A stretch of 64,000 nucleotides of DNA, taken from the NCBI GenBank assembly GCA_965215145.1, contig OZ244038.1:496001-560000 (forward strand), written 5' to 3'. Position numbers and translations under genes: made by a program. Every line of letters starts with the position of its first letter. Positions within the stretch are counted from its first letter, which is position 1. Under the pieces are notes generated by a model that saw only the letters and a list, made by a program, of their open reading frames with translations, was not told the DNA's origin and did no database searches. Origin of the DNA: G965215145 sp965215145. Its GTDB lineage: Bacteria; Bacteroidota; Rhodothermia; Rhodothermales; JANQRZ01. Positions 32,879-41,462 of the stretch are shown here, piece by piece.

Positions 32879-35800
32879 TCAGCTCTCGGCCTGGGGCGCC
32901 GCGAGGTACGCGAGCATCGCCTCCTCCGCCAGGGCGAACGCCTCCTCTACCTCCGCCAGCAGACGGGGGAACGGCTCGGCGCTGAGGTCGGCGTCGGGGC
33001 GCGTTCGGCATTCGGCTTCGAGGGCGGTGGCGGCGGCGGCGAGCCGGAGTGCCCCGCTGAAGTGGCCGCTCGACTTCAGGGAGTGTGCGGCGTTCCGGAC
33101 CCCCTCGAGGTCCCCGGCGGCGGTAGCGGCGCGCTGCTCGTCGAGGACCGCGGGGATGTTGCCCAGGAACGTCGCCAGCATCTCCTGCACGAACGCGGGG
33201 TCGTCCCCGACGAGGCCCGTGATGACGGACGTGTCGAACACCTCCTCGACCGGAGCCGGAGGGGGTGTGGGGGCGGCGGCCGGCACGTACCCTCCAGGGG
33301 AGACCGCGACCGGCGGCGGCGCGGCCTCGGTGGGGACGCGGCGGAGCGCCTCGCCGAGGTCTTCGAGGCGGACCGGCTTGGCGACGTAGTCGTCCATCCC
33401 GGCGGCGAGGCAGCGCTCGCGGTCGCCGGCCATCGCGTTGGCCGTCATCGCGATGACGTGCGGCTGCCGCTCGGCGGCGACCTCGGCGCGGATGCGGCGG
33501 GTGGCCTCGAGCCCGTCCATCTCCGGCATCTGCACGTCCATCAGCACCGCGTCGTAGGGGTGGCCGCGGACGGCGGCGAGGGCCTCGCCGCCGTCGGCGA
33601 CGACGTCGGCGCGGAAGCCGAGCCGCTCCAGCATCCGCAGGGCGACCTTCTGGTTGACGACGTTGTCCTCGGCCAGCAGGATGCGCAGCGTGGAGAGCGC
33701 GCCGTCGCCGCCGGATGCGCTCTGCTCGGGGGCCTCGGAGGCGGGCTGCTCCGTGAGCAGGGCCGCGAGGGTGGTCCGCAGCACCGAGCGCCGCGCCGGC
33801 TTCGTCAGCCACGCGTCGAAGACGGCCTCGACCTCGGGCGGGTGCTCGCCGATCGAGGAGAGGAGGGCGAGGGGCAGCTCCGGCACGCGCCGGCGGATCC
33901 GCTGCGCCAGGGCCAGCCCGTCCACCCCCGGCATCTGCATGTCCAGCACCGCCAGGTCGAACGGCCCCTCGGCGTCGAGCCGCTCCAGGGCCTCGGCGGC
34001 GGAGCCGGCCAGGACCGCCTCCGCGCCCACGGCGGCGACCTGCAGCGACAGCATCCGCCGGCCGGTCGCGTTGTCGTCGACGACGAGGACGCGGCGGCCC
34101 CGGAGCGCCTCCGGAGCGTCGTTCGGCGCCCCCTGCGGCGCCGCCCGGCACGGCCGCACGCGCACGCTGAACCGGAACGTCGAGCCGGCGCCGGGCGCGC
34201 TCTCCACCGAGATCCCCCCGCCCATCATCTCCGCGAGCTGCTTCGAGATGGCGAGGCCGAGGCCGGTGCCGCCGTACTTCCGGGTCGTCGAGGCGTCGGC
34301 CTGCGTGAACGCCTCGAACAGCCGCCCCTGCTCCGCCTCCGACAGCCCGACGCCGGTGTCCTGCACGGCGAACCGGAGCCGGAACCCCCCGCCCTCCTGC
34401 GGCTCGGCCTCCGCGCGGACCACGACCTCGCCGGCCTCGGTGAACTTGACGGCGTTCGAGAGGAGGTTGACGAGGATCTGGCGCAGGCGCGTGGCGTCGC
34501 CCCGGACGGCCGGCGGCACGCTGGGGTCCACGAAGTAGGCGAGCTCGAGGCCCTTCTCGGCGGCCTCCGGCGCGACGAGGTCCAGCGCCTCGCCGACGAG
34601 GGTGTCCACGCTGTACGGGTGCTCCTCGAGCTCGACCCGCCCCGCCTCGATCTTCGAGAAGTCGAGGATGTCGTTGATCAGCGTCAGCAGCGCGTCGCCC
34701 GAGACGCGGATGGTCTCGACGAACTCGCGCTGGTCGGGGCGGAGGGGGGTGTCGAGCAGGAGCCCCGTCATCCCGATCACGCCGTTCATCGGGGTCCGGA
34801 TCTCGTGGCTCATCGTGGCGAGGAACTCGCTCTTGGCACGTGCGGCGGCGAGGGCCTCCCGGCGGGCGGCGCTGAGGGCGTCGTTGGCGCGGGCGAGCTC
34901 CGCGTTGGCCGCCTCGGCGCGCTCCTTCTCCGCGCGCAGCTTCGCCGTCTGCGCCTCGACGGCCTCGGCGAGCTGCTGCTGCTGGAGGCGGAGCGCCCGC
35001 GTCCGCCAGCGGTAGCCCCCGGCGACCGCGCCGAGCAGGCCGAGCGCGAGCAGGCCGAGCACCCCCCGCGTCTGCCAGAACGGGACGGCCACACGGAACG
35101 CCAGCCGCTCGGGGGCCGGGGACCACGCGCCGTCGGCGCCCCGCGCCCGGACGTGGAAGACGTAGTCGCCAGGGGAGAGGTTCGGGAACGTCGCCGTCCG
35201 CCCCCAGCCGAGGGGGCTCCACTCCTCCGGCTCGTCGGCGCCGCGCGCGGCGAGGCCGTACTGGTAGCGGAGCCCCTGCGGCGCCGCGAACTCGACGCCG
35301 CGGAACGAGACGCTGAGGTGGTTCCGGTCGTGCGGGAGCCGGAGGCCCGTCGGGAGCCCCCGCGCGTCGACGCCGTCCGAGACGTCGTGCCAGTCGGCCC
35401 GGCCGCCGAGCTGGAGCCCGGTGATGTGGAGGCGCGGCGGGCGCGGCGGCGGCAGCGCGCGCGGGTCGAACCGGACGACGCCGCTCGGGGTGCCGACCCA
35501 GAGGCGCCCCCCCGCGTCCCATAGCGCCGCCTTGTGGTTGGTCTCGACGGGGGAGAACCCGCGGTCCGCGCCGAAGAGGTCGAACGGGAGGGGCTCGCCG
35601 CCGACGACCTCGGAGGGGTCGAGCCGCGCGATGCCGCGGTTCGTGCCGGCCCAGAGCGCGCCGTGGGGCCCGACCGTCAGCGAGTACAGCGTCATGCCGG
35701 TGAGGGCGCCCGAGAAGGGGACGGGGACGGGCGTGCTCGGAGCGTCGGGGGCGTAGTAGACGAGCCCCCAGTCGGCCATGCCAGCCCAGACGCCGCCCTC

Positions 35801-37315
35801 GGAGTCCTGGGTGAGGGCGTACACGGCCGCGTCGTCGTGCCCCGTCGGCACGGGCACGATCCGGCCCGCGGCGAAACGGGCGAGGCCGCCTTCCGTGGCG
35901 ACCCAGAGCTCCCCGCCCGGCCCGAACATGAGGTCGTTGACGGCGCTGTCCGGCAGCCCGTCCGCCTGCGTGTACGTCTCCCGGAGGGCCCCCACCGCGT
36001 CGAGCGCGTGGAGCCCGTCGAAGGAGCCGACCCAGACCGTCCCGTCCGGGCCGACGAGGACGTCGACCACGAAGGTCTCCAACACCGGTCCGGGGGCGAC
36101 GCCGCCCGCCGGGCCGGCGCGGAAGAGGCCGTCGGCCGTGCCGGCCCACGCGCCGCCATCGGGCGCAGGGGCGAGGCTGAAGACGCCGCTCCGGACGGGC
36201 AGCTCGACCGGCTCGAAGCCCGCCCCCTCGGCCCACGAGAGCAGCCCGGTGTCCGTCCCGACCCAGACCTCCTCCCCGATCTCGGCGACGGCCCACACGT
36301 CGAGGTCGCCGAGCCCTTGGTCGAGCCCGAACAGCGCGAACGCCTCGTTCGTGAGGAGCCCGACGCCCCGCCCGTTGATCCCGAACCAGACCTCCTCGGT
36401 CGGTTCGACGTGGACCGTGGTGATCGGGAGGGGGGGGACGCCGCTGGCGGCGTCGTAGCGCGTGCGCAGGGGGACGCCCGGCGCCGCCCCGTCGAAGCGC
36501 AGCAGCTCCCCCGCGCGCGTCCCGACCCACACCGCGCCGCGAGGCCCCACGGCCACCGCCGCGGGTGCGCCGGCCAAGCCGTCGGCGGGGGTGAACGGCC
36601 GCGCGGTCACGTGCCCTCCGCGCACGCGGGCGAGCCCGGAGCGCCCGAGCACCCACACCCCGCCGTCCGGTTCGAGGCCGAGCGCGAAGGGCGACTCCGG
36701 GAGGCCGTCGTCGCGGCCGTAGACCAGAATCTCGTCGTCAACGAGCCTCGCTAGCCCGCCGCCGCCCACGGCCCAGAGGGTGTCCGCGCGGGCGGCCATC
36801 GCGTAGAGGGTGTCGCTCGGGAGCCCGCTGGCCCGGCTCGCTGCCGGCACCCAGGCGTCCTCGCTGGGGGTTCCCTCGGAAGGCGGGAGTTCGTATCGGA
36901 AGAGGCCGCCTGCCACCGGCGTCGCCCAGACGTGCGGCCCGTCGGCGGCGAGCGCCGGCGCGGCGCCCATCTCCCCCAGCCGCGAGAACCCGCCGTCGCG
37001 GAAGGCGGCGAGGCCGTCGAGGGTGGCGACGAGGAGGCGCCCCTCGGCGTCGAGGGCGAGGGCCTGCGCCCAGTTGCCGGGGAGCCCGTCGGCCACCGTG
37101 AACGTCTCGAAGTGCTCGCCGTCGAACCGCGCGACGCCGGCCTGCGTCGCGAACCACATGTAGCCCCCCGAGTCGCGCTCGATATCGTAGACGGCGACCT
37201 GCGGGAGCCCGTCCGCCACGCCGTAGGTGCGGATCGGGTACTGCTGCGCGTGCGCGGGGCCAGCCGGGGCGGCGAGCACGGTGAGGAAGAGCAGGAGGGC
37301 GGGGAGGCGCGGCAT
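32879..37315 (-). CDS. Hybrid sensor kinase: two-propeller sensor, HisKA, HATPase, two receivers, HPt
   Basis: 1478 aa. Signal peptide (1-23), then about 620 residues of Reg_prop-type blades (repeated GxxWVGTxxGLxRxDG patterns), a Y_Y_Y domain (about 650-735), one TM (about 745-767), a coiled coil, HisKA with His837 (MSHEIRTPMNG), HATPase (N-box LVNLLSNAVKFT, DTGVGL, GTGLGLAISK), receiver 1 with Asp1125 (VLDMQMPG), receiver 2 with Asp1260 (LMDVQMPE) and a C-terminal HPt with His1411 (AAHSLKSSG). The periplasmic propeller resembles those of polysaccharide-sensing HTCS proteins, but there is no AraC-type output domain. The phosphate must pass from the HPt to a separate regulator not in this window. 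Confidence 0.96.
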   Translation of the reverse strand: MPRLPALLLFLTVLAAPAGPAHAQQYPIRTYGVADGLPQVAVYDIERDSGGYMWFATQAGVARFDGEHFETFTVADGLPGNWAQALALDAEGRLLVATLDGLAAFRDGGFSRLGEMGAAPALAADGPHVWATPVAGGLFRYELPPSEGTPSEDAWVPAASRASGLPSDTLYAMAARADTLWAVGGGGLARLVDDEILVYGRDDGLPESPFALGLEPDGGVWVLGRSGLARVRGGHVTARPFTPADGLAGAPAAVAVGPRGAVWVGTRAGELLRFDGAAPGVPLRTRYDAASGVPPLPITTVHVEPTEEVWFGINGRGVGLLTNEAFALFGLDQGLGDLDVWAVAEIGEEVWVGTDTGLLSWAEGAGFEPVELPVRSGVFSLAPAPDGGAWAGTADGLFRAGPAGGVAPGPVLETFVVDVLVGPDGTVWVGSFDGLHALDAVGALRETYTQADGLPDSAVNDLMFGPGGELWVATEGGLARFAAGRIVPVPTGHDDAAVYALTQDSEGGVWAGMADWGLVYYAPDAPSTPVPVPFSGALTGMTLYSLTVGPHGALWAGTNRGIARLDPSEVVGGEPLPFDLFGADRGFSPVETNHKAALWDAGGRLWVGTPSGVVRFDPRALPPPRPPRLHITGLQLGGRADWHDVSDGVDARGLPTGLRLPHDRNHLSVSFRGVEFAAPQGLRYQYGLAARGADEPEEWSPLGWGRTATFPNLSPGDYVFHVRARGADGAWSPAPERLAFRVAVPFWQTRGVLGLLALGLLGAVAGGYRWRTRALRLQQQQLAEAVEAQTAKLRAEKERAEAANAELARANDALSAARREALAAARAKSEFLATMSHEIRTPMNGVIGMTGLLLDTPLRPDQREFVETIRVSGDALLTLINDILDFSKIEAGRVELEEHPYSVDTLVGEALDLVAPEAAEKGLELAYFVDPSVPPAVRGDATRLRQILVNLLSNAVKFTEAGEVVVRAEAEPQEGGGFRLRFAVQDTGVGLSEAEQGRLFEAFTQADASTTRKYGGTGLGLAISKQLAEMMGGGISVESAPGAGSTFRFSVRVRPCRAAPQGAPNDAPEALRGRRVLVVDDNATGRRMLSLQVAAVGAEAVLAGSAAEALERLDAEGPFDLAVLDMQMPGVDGLALAQRIRRRVPELPLALLSSIGEHPPEVEAVFDAWLTKPARRSVLRTTLAALLTEQPASEAPEQSASGGDGALSTLRILLAEDNVVNQKVALRMLERLGFRADVVADGGEALAAVRGHPYDAVLMDVQMPEMDGLEATRRIRAEVAAERQPHVIAMTANAMAGDRERCLAAGMDDYVAKPVRLEDLGEALRRVPTEAAPPPVAVSPGGYVPAAAPTPPPAPVEEVFDTSVITGLVGDDPAFVQEMLATFLGNIPAVLDEQRAATAAGDLEGVRNAAHSLKSSGHFSGALRLAAAATALEAECRTRPDADLSAEPFPRLLAEVEEAFALAEEAMLAYLAAPQAES

Positions 37316-37356
37316 GCGGAGAGTAACGGCTCTTACCGTTATCGAGCAGCCGGCGG

Positions 37357-37366
37357 TTAATCTAAA
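37357..37366 (-). promoter_or_regulatory. AT-rich -7-like element upstream of the hybrid kinase
   Basis: Minus strand TTTAGATTAA, 42 bases upstream of the ATG, one of few AT-rich spots nearby. It has the same TTAGATT word as the element at 39196 upstream of the next secreted protein. Confidence 0.35.
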
Positions 37367-37414
37367 GCGTCGCCGCGGGTTGCCGCAGCCCCGGCCCTCC
37401 CCGCCTCTCCGCGC

Positions 37415-39151
37415 TCAGCGAACGACCGCCACGCGCCGCGCCACCGCCTCGCCCGCGCCCACCGCCCGGATGACGTAAGAACCGGTCAGGAGCAGGCGCG
37501 CGTCGAGCCTCAGCGGCAGGGTCCCCGCCGCCGGGCCGTCGTGCAGCACGGCCACGCGGCGGCCGAGCACGTCGAGCACCTCGACCCGGACGCGCTGGGG
37601 CCGGTCGAGCGTGAGCGACAGGCGCGTCGTGCCGCGCGCCGGGTTCGGGTACGCAGCCGAGAGGGCGAGCGCGGTGTGTGCCTCGGGGGGCGCGCCCGCC
37701 GCCGTCGTGAGCGGGGGCAGCACGTCCACGCTGTACTTCGCGAGGAACCCGTCGAAACCGCCGGCCGCCGCGACCACGAGCGCCTCCTCCGTGGGGTCGA
37801 AGTCGACCTCGCCCTCGAACTGCCCGGCGAGGACGAACGCGCTGTCGCCGGCGGCGGCAAGGCCGCGGCCGAAGTTGCCCGTCTCCGGCGCCCCCACGTC
37901 GAAGGCCCACACGAGCTCGGCGTCGGGGGTGTAGCGCGCGACGAAGGCGGCGTCGAAGGCGGCCGTCGTCAGGGCGAACGTGCCGTCGGTGGGGTCGAAG
38001 TCCACCGTCTCCCCGAACGAGCCGGTGACGAGGAGGTCGCCCGCGACGACGGCGACGGCGTTGCCGTTCTCGAAGGCGCCGCTGCCGAGCCCGAAGGCCC
38101 AGCGGTAGCCCCCGTCGGCGTCGTAGGAGGCGACGAAGGCGTCCTGGTTGCCGGCGCTGACGAGGACGGCCTGCCCCGCGCCGGGGTCGAAGTCGGCCGA
38201 GAGGTTGAAGAACCCGGTGACGTAGGCGTTGGCCTCGGCGTCCACGGCCACGCCCGAGCCCCCGTCGAAGAGGTCGTTCCCGACGCCGAAGGCCCAGGCG
38301 TAGTCGCCGGCGGTGGTGTACTTCGCGAGGAACCAGTCGTTGACGCCGTCGCCGGCCGCCACGAGAGCCTCGCCCTCCGAGGGGTCGAAGTCCACCGTGC
38401 TGGAGAAGGCGCCCGTCACCCAGACGGATTCGCCGTCGGTCGTGATGCCGGCGCCCTCGTCGAAGTCGGCGCCCTGCGTACCGGTGGCGCCGAGGTTGAA
38501 CGCCCACCGGAAGGCGCCGTCCGGGGTGTAGCTGGCGACGAAGGCGTCGGTGCTGCCGTTGGTCGTGAGCTCGAACACCTCAGGGCCGGGGTCGAAATCG
38601 GCCGTCCCCGCGAACCCCCCCGTGACGTAGACCGCCTCGGCGTCGGTGGCGATGGCCCGGCCGCCGTCGAAGTCGCCCGCGCCGAGGGCGAAGGCCCAGC
38701 GGAGGGCGCCCTCCGCGGTGTAGGAGGCGACGAAGGCGCTGCCGCCCCCGGGCGGCGTGAGCTCGAACGCCCCGGGGCCGGGGTCGAAATCCACGGTGCC
38801 TGTAAAGGCACCCGTGACGTAGGCGTTACCGCCCGCGTCGACCGCGACGCCCTCGCCGACGGCGAAGTCGCCCGCGAGCGCGAACGCCCCGGCGAACGCA
38901 CCGTCGGCGTCGTAAGAGGCGAGGTAGGCCGCCGAAGCGGAGCCGGCGCTGAGGTTGAACGTGGCCTCCGAGGGGTCGAAGTCGACCGTGCCGGTGAACT
39001 GCCCCGTCACGAACGCCGCGCCGCTCGCGGTGTCTACGGCGACGGCGTTGGCGCTCTCGAAGAAACCCGAGCCGCCGATCGGGAAGGCGTACTCCTGCGC
39101 GAGCGCGGGGAGGGCGAGGAGGCAGAGCAGGAGGAGGGGGAGCAAACGCAT
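37415..39151 (-). CDS. Secreted beta-propeller protein with T9SS sorting domain
   Basis: A 578-aa exported protein; signal peptide MRLLPLLLLCLLALPALAQ. About eight repeats of roughly 55 residues with the pattern VDFDPxxxxFxLxxxGxxxAFVASYxxDGAxRWAFxLG and AxAVDxxxxxYVTGxFxGT, i.e. SBBP-like propeller blades. It ends in a T9SS type A domain (AYPNPARGTTRLSLTL, LDVLGRRVAVLHDG, LLTGSYVIRAV). No enzymatic motif. Probably a cell-surface or secreted adhesion/binding protein; function unknown. It lies 99 bases upstream of the hybrid kinase gene on the same strand. Confidence 0.9.
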   Translation of the reverse strand: MRLLPLLLLCLLALPALAQEYAFPIGGSGFFESANAVAVDTASGAAFVTGQFTGTVDFDPSEATFNLSAGSASAAYLASYDADGAFAGAFALAGDFAVGEGVAVDAGGNAYVTGAFTGTVDFDPGPGAFELTPPGGGSAFVASYTAEGALRWAFALGAGDFDGGRAIATDAEAVYVTGGFAGTADFDPGPEVFELTTNGSTDAFVASYTPDGAFRWAFNLGATGTQGADFDEGAGITTDGESVWVTGAFSSTVDFDPSEGEALVAAGDGVNDWFLAKYTTAGDYAWAFGVGNDLFDGGSGVAVDAEANAYVTGFFNLSADFDPGAGQAVLVSAGNQDAFVASYDADGGYRWAFGLGSGAFENGNAVAVVAGDLLVTGSFGETVDFDPTDGTFALTTAAFDAAFVARYTPDAELVWAFDVGAPETGNFGRGLAAAGDSAFVLAGQFEGEVDFDPTEEALVVAAAGGFDGFLAKYSVDVLPPLTTAAGAPPEAHTALALSAAYPNPARGTTRLSLTLDRPQRVRVEVLDVLGRRVAVLHDGPAAGTLPLRLDARLLLTGSYVIRAVGAGEAVARRVAVVR

Positions 39152-39195
39152 GGCGGGGGAGGGGAGTGGAGGGCGGGGTGTACGAGGAGAGCCTG

Positions 39196-39203
39196 TAAAT
39201 CTA
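39196..39203 (-). promoter_or_regulatory. Putative -7 box (TAGATTTA)
   Basis: Minus-strand TAGATTTA, 45 bases upstream of the propeller-protein ATG at 39151. Closest to the Bacteroidota TAnnTTTG form among the boxes in this window. Confidence 0.4.
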
Positions 39204-39292
39204 ATCGCTCGGAGGGGAGCTGGTTACGTGCGCCCTCAACCCCCCATGACGCCGCCCGCCCCGTCCGTCCCCAATCCCAGCGACAGACGGAT

Positions 39293-40114
39293 TCAGCCGG
39301 TGCCCCACGCCGGCGCGAAGTCCGGGTCGATCAACCGCTGGCCTCGCGCGAGGCCGTGGAGACGCTGCATCTCGCCCTCCGAGAGCTCGAAGTCGAACAC
39401 GTCGAGGTTGGCCGCGCGGTGCGCCGCGCTAGACGACTTCGGGATGCAGGCCACGCGGTCCTGCTGGAGGAGCCAGCGGATCGTGACCTGCGCCGGGCTC
39501 TTCCCGTGCCGCTCTCCGATCTCGCGGATCACGGCGTCGTCGGACACCCCGCCGCGGGCGAGCGGGCTGTAGGCCGTGAGGAACATCCCGCGGTCGTGGA
39601 CGAGCCCGAGCAGCGGCTCCTGCCCGAGGTACGGGTGGTACTCGACCTGGTCGCACACCAACCCCGGCTCGACGAGCAGCGCCTCCCGGAGCAGGGCCGG
39701 GGTGAAGTTCGAGACGCCGAGGTGGCGGGCCTTGCCGGCAGCGCGGACCTCCTGCATCGCCCCTAGCGTCTCGGCCAGCTCGACCTCCTCGTTCGGCCAG
39801 TGGACGAGGAGGAGGTCCACGTAGTCCGTCTGGAGCCACTGGAGGCTCCGGTCGGCCGAGGCCAGCACGTCGGCGCGGCGGAGGTTCGTGTGCCACACCT
39901 TCGTCGTGAGGAAGACGTCCTCGCGGTCCACGCCCGAGGCCCGGATGCCGGCCCCGACCTCCGCCTCGTTCTCGTAGGCCGCCGCCGTGTCCACATGGCG
40001 GTACCCGATGTCGAGCGCGTGCTCGACGGCCTCGGTGGCGTCGTCGCCGCTGAGCTGCCAGGTGCCGAGGCCGAGCGCGGGCACGCGCCCGCCGTCGAGG
40101 TCGATGTGGGTCAT
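39293..40114 (-). CDS. Aldo/keto reductase
   Basis: A 273-aa NADPH-dependent oxidoreductase of the AKR superfamily (2,5-diketo-gluconate reductase-like subgroup). Catalytic tetrad visible: Asp42, Tyr47 (VDTAAAYENE), Lys72 (TTKVW) and His105 (LLVHWPN). NADP-binding region AYSPLARGG and IPKSSSAAHRAANLDVFDFELS. ATG at 40114 (MTHIDLDGGRVPALGLGTW). It sits only 21 bases downstream of infC, in the place where rpmI would normally be. Substrate unknown. Confidence 0.94.
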   Translation of the reverse strand: MTHIDLDGGRVPALGLGTWQLSGDDATEAVEHALDIGYRHVDTAAAYENEAEVGAGIRASGVDREDVFLTTKVWHTNLRRADVLASADRSLQWLQTDYVDLLLVHWPNEEVELAETLGAMQEVRAAGKARHLGVSNFTPALLREALLVEPGLVCDQVEYHPYLGQEPLLGLVHDRGMFLTAYSPLARGGVSDDAVIREIGERHGKSPAQVTIRWLLQQDRVACIPKSSSAAHRAANLDVFDFELSEGEMQRLHGLARGQRLIDPDFAPAWGTG

Positions 40115-40135
40115 CGTTGAACTCTCGGCCGTGCG

Positions 40136-40687
40136 TTAGCTCGCCTTCTTCTTGGCGGAGGCGAGGAGCACCGTCATCCGGCGGCCCTCCATGCGCGGCT
40201 CCTGCTCGATGCGGGCCACGTCCTGGAGCTCCTCGATGAACCGCGCCAGCAGCAGCGCGCCGCGCTCCTTGTAGATGATGTCGCGCCCGCGGAACTGCAC
40301 CCACGCCTTGACTTGGTTGCCGGCCTCGAGGAATTCGCGGGCGTGCTTCGTCTTGAACCCGAAGTCGTGGTCGTCGGTGTTCGGGCGGAAGCGGATCTCC
40401 TTGAGCTCGACCTTGGCGGCCTTCTTCCGCTGCTCCTTCTCCTTCTTCTGCTGCTCGTAGCGGTACTTCCCGTAGTCCATGATCTTGACCACGGGGGGGT
40501 CGGCGTCGGGCGCCACCTCGACGAGGTCGAGGCCGCGGCGCTGGGCGAGCTCGAGGGCAGCGCTGGCCTCGTAGATGCCGTGCTCGCCGCCGGGGTCCAC
40601 GACGCGGACCTTGCCGGCGCGGATCTGGTCGTTGATGCGGATGCGCGGGCCGCGCTTGGGCTGCGGCCGGGGGGAACGTCTGGCGAT
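40136..40687 (-). CDS. infC: Translation initiation factor IF-3 (predicted AUC start)
   Basis: 183 aa if started at the ATC at 40687. The first ATG/GTG-type codon (GTG, 40600) would remove the conserved N-terminal segment RIRINDQIRAGKVRVV, which is in frame upstream. The frame extends back to ATC-GCC-AGA-CGT (reading MARRSPRPQPKRG), with no ATG, GTG or TTG before it. Rare AUU/AUC starts are well known for infC, where they let IF-3 repress its own translation. The body is typical: ALELAQRRGLDLVEVAPDA, PPVVKIMDYGKYRYEQQKK, KEIRFRPNTDDHDF, KVWV-type barrel strand, ending in LLASAKKKAS. rpmI and rplT do not follow. Confidence 0.93.
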   Translation of the reverse strand: MARRSPRPQPKRGPRIRINDQIRAGKVRVVDPGGEHGIYEASAALELAQRRGLDLVEVAPDADPPVVKIMDYGKYRYEQQKKEKEQRKKAAKVELKEIRFRPNTDDHDFGFKTKHAREFLEAGNQVKAWVQFRGRDIIYKERGALLLARFIEELQDVARIEQEPRMEGRRMTVLLASAKKKAS

Positions 40688-40803
40688 GGTGGGGCGGGGT
40701 CGGGTGGAGGGTGAGGGAGGGGACGCCCTAGGGACGCCTCCGGTGCCGTTCTGGAACGGCCCGGAGCGGCCGGGGGGTTCCGACGGGACGGGGAGAGAAC
40801 GGT

Positions 40804-40810
40804 TAAGATA
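40804..40810 (-). promoter_or_regulatory. Putative -7 box of infC (TATCTTA)
   Basis: Minus-strand TATCTTA, 117 bases upstream of the predicted ATC start, implying a leader of about 110 bases, long enough for a ribosomal-protein or IF-3 control structure. Confidence 0.35.
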
Positions 40811-40937
40811 GGGATGTGGAGCGTGATAAGCGTGCCGCCATTGCCTCCGCGCGACGTCCTGCCAACCCCCACGTGCGGCACCACCGTGCTCCTACGGCGT
40901 TCTGCCCTCCGCTTGCCGCCCCCTGCTCGCTGACACG

Positions 40938-41435
40938 ATGGCCCGCCTCGCCCTCTACCCCGGCACCTTCGACCCCCCGACGAACGGGCACCTCGACGTG
41001 CTCCGCCGGGCGCTCCGCGTCTTCGACCGCGTCGAGGCCACCGTCGCCGTGAACGCCGCGAAGCGGACGCTCTTCTCCGCCGACGACCGGGTGGCGATGC
41101 TCCGGGCGTGCGTGGCAGCGTGGCCGGAGGACGAGGCCAGTCGCGTGAGCGTCGCCGCCTTCGAGGGGCTGCTGGTGGACCGTGCGCAGGAGCGCGGCGC
41201 CGTGGCGCTCGTCCGCGGGCTACGGCAGGTGGCGGACTTCGAGTACGAGCTCCGGATGGCCCTCGCCAACCGCCGCCTCGCGCCGGAGGTCGAGACGGTG
41301 TTCCTCGCGCCGAGCGAGGCCCACGCCGTCACGGCCGCCTCGCTCGTCCGCGAGATCCACCGTTGGGGCGGCGACGTGTCGTCGTTCGTGCCGCCGCCGG
41401 TGCTGGCCCGGTTGCGGGCGCTCGACCCGCCGTAA
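40938..41435 (+). CDS. coaD: Phosphopantetheine adenylyltransferase
   Basis: A 165-aa enzyme of coenzyme A synthesis, transferring AMP from ATP to 4'-phosphopantetheine. ATG at 40938 (MARLALYPGTFDPPTNGHLD) with the T/HxGH nucleotidyl-transfer motif TNGH, then ALVRGLRQVADFEYELRMA, ETVFLAPSEAHAVTAASLVREIHRWGGDVSSFVPP. Normal length. Its stop codon overlaps the -7-like box of the following aminotransferase gene. Confidence 0.96.
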   Translation: MARLALYPGTFDPPTNGHLDVLRRALRVFDRVEATVAVNAAKRTLFSADDRVAMLRACVAAWPEDEASRVSVAAFEGLLVDRAQERGAVALVRGLRQVADFEYELRMALANRRLAPEVETVFLAPSEAHAVTAASLVREIHRWGGDVSSFVPPPVLARLRALDPP

Positions 41436-41440
41436 GTTCG
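41412..41440 (+). promoter_or_regulatory. Putative promoter of the aminotransferase gene (TTG-N18-TAAGTTCG)
   Basis: TTG at 41412-41414 and TAAGTTCG at 41433-41440 with 18 bases between, 23-30 bases upstream of the ATG at 41463. It overlaps the coaD stop. Confidence 0.45.
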
Positions 41441-41462
41441 GGCCGTTGCTCGCCGCCCCGCC

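Noticed and set aside
32879..37315. HTCS (hybrid two-component system with AraC output) marking a polysaccharide utilisation locus
   Set aside because: The C-terminus is a HPt domain with His1411 and there is no HTH; no SusC/SusD or glycoside hydrolase gene is nearby.
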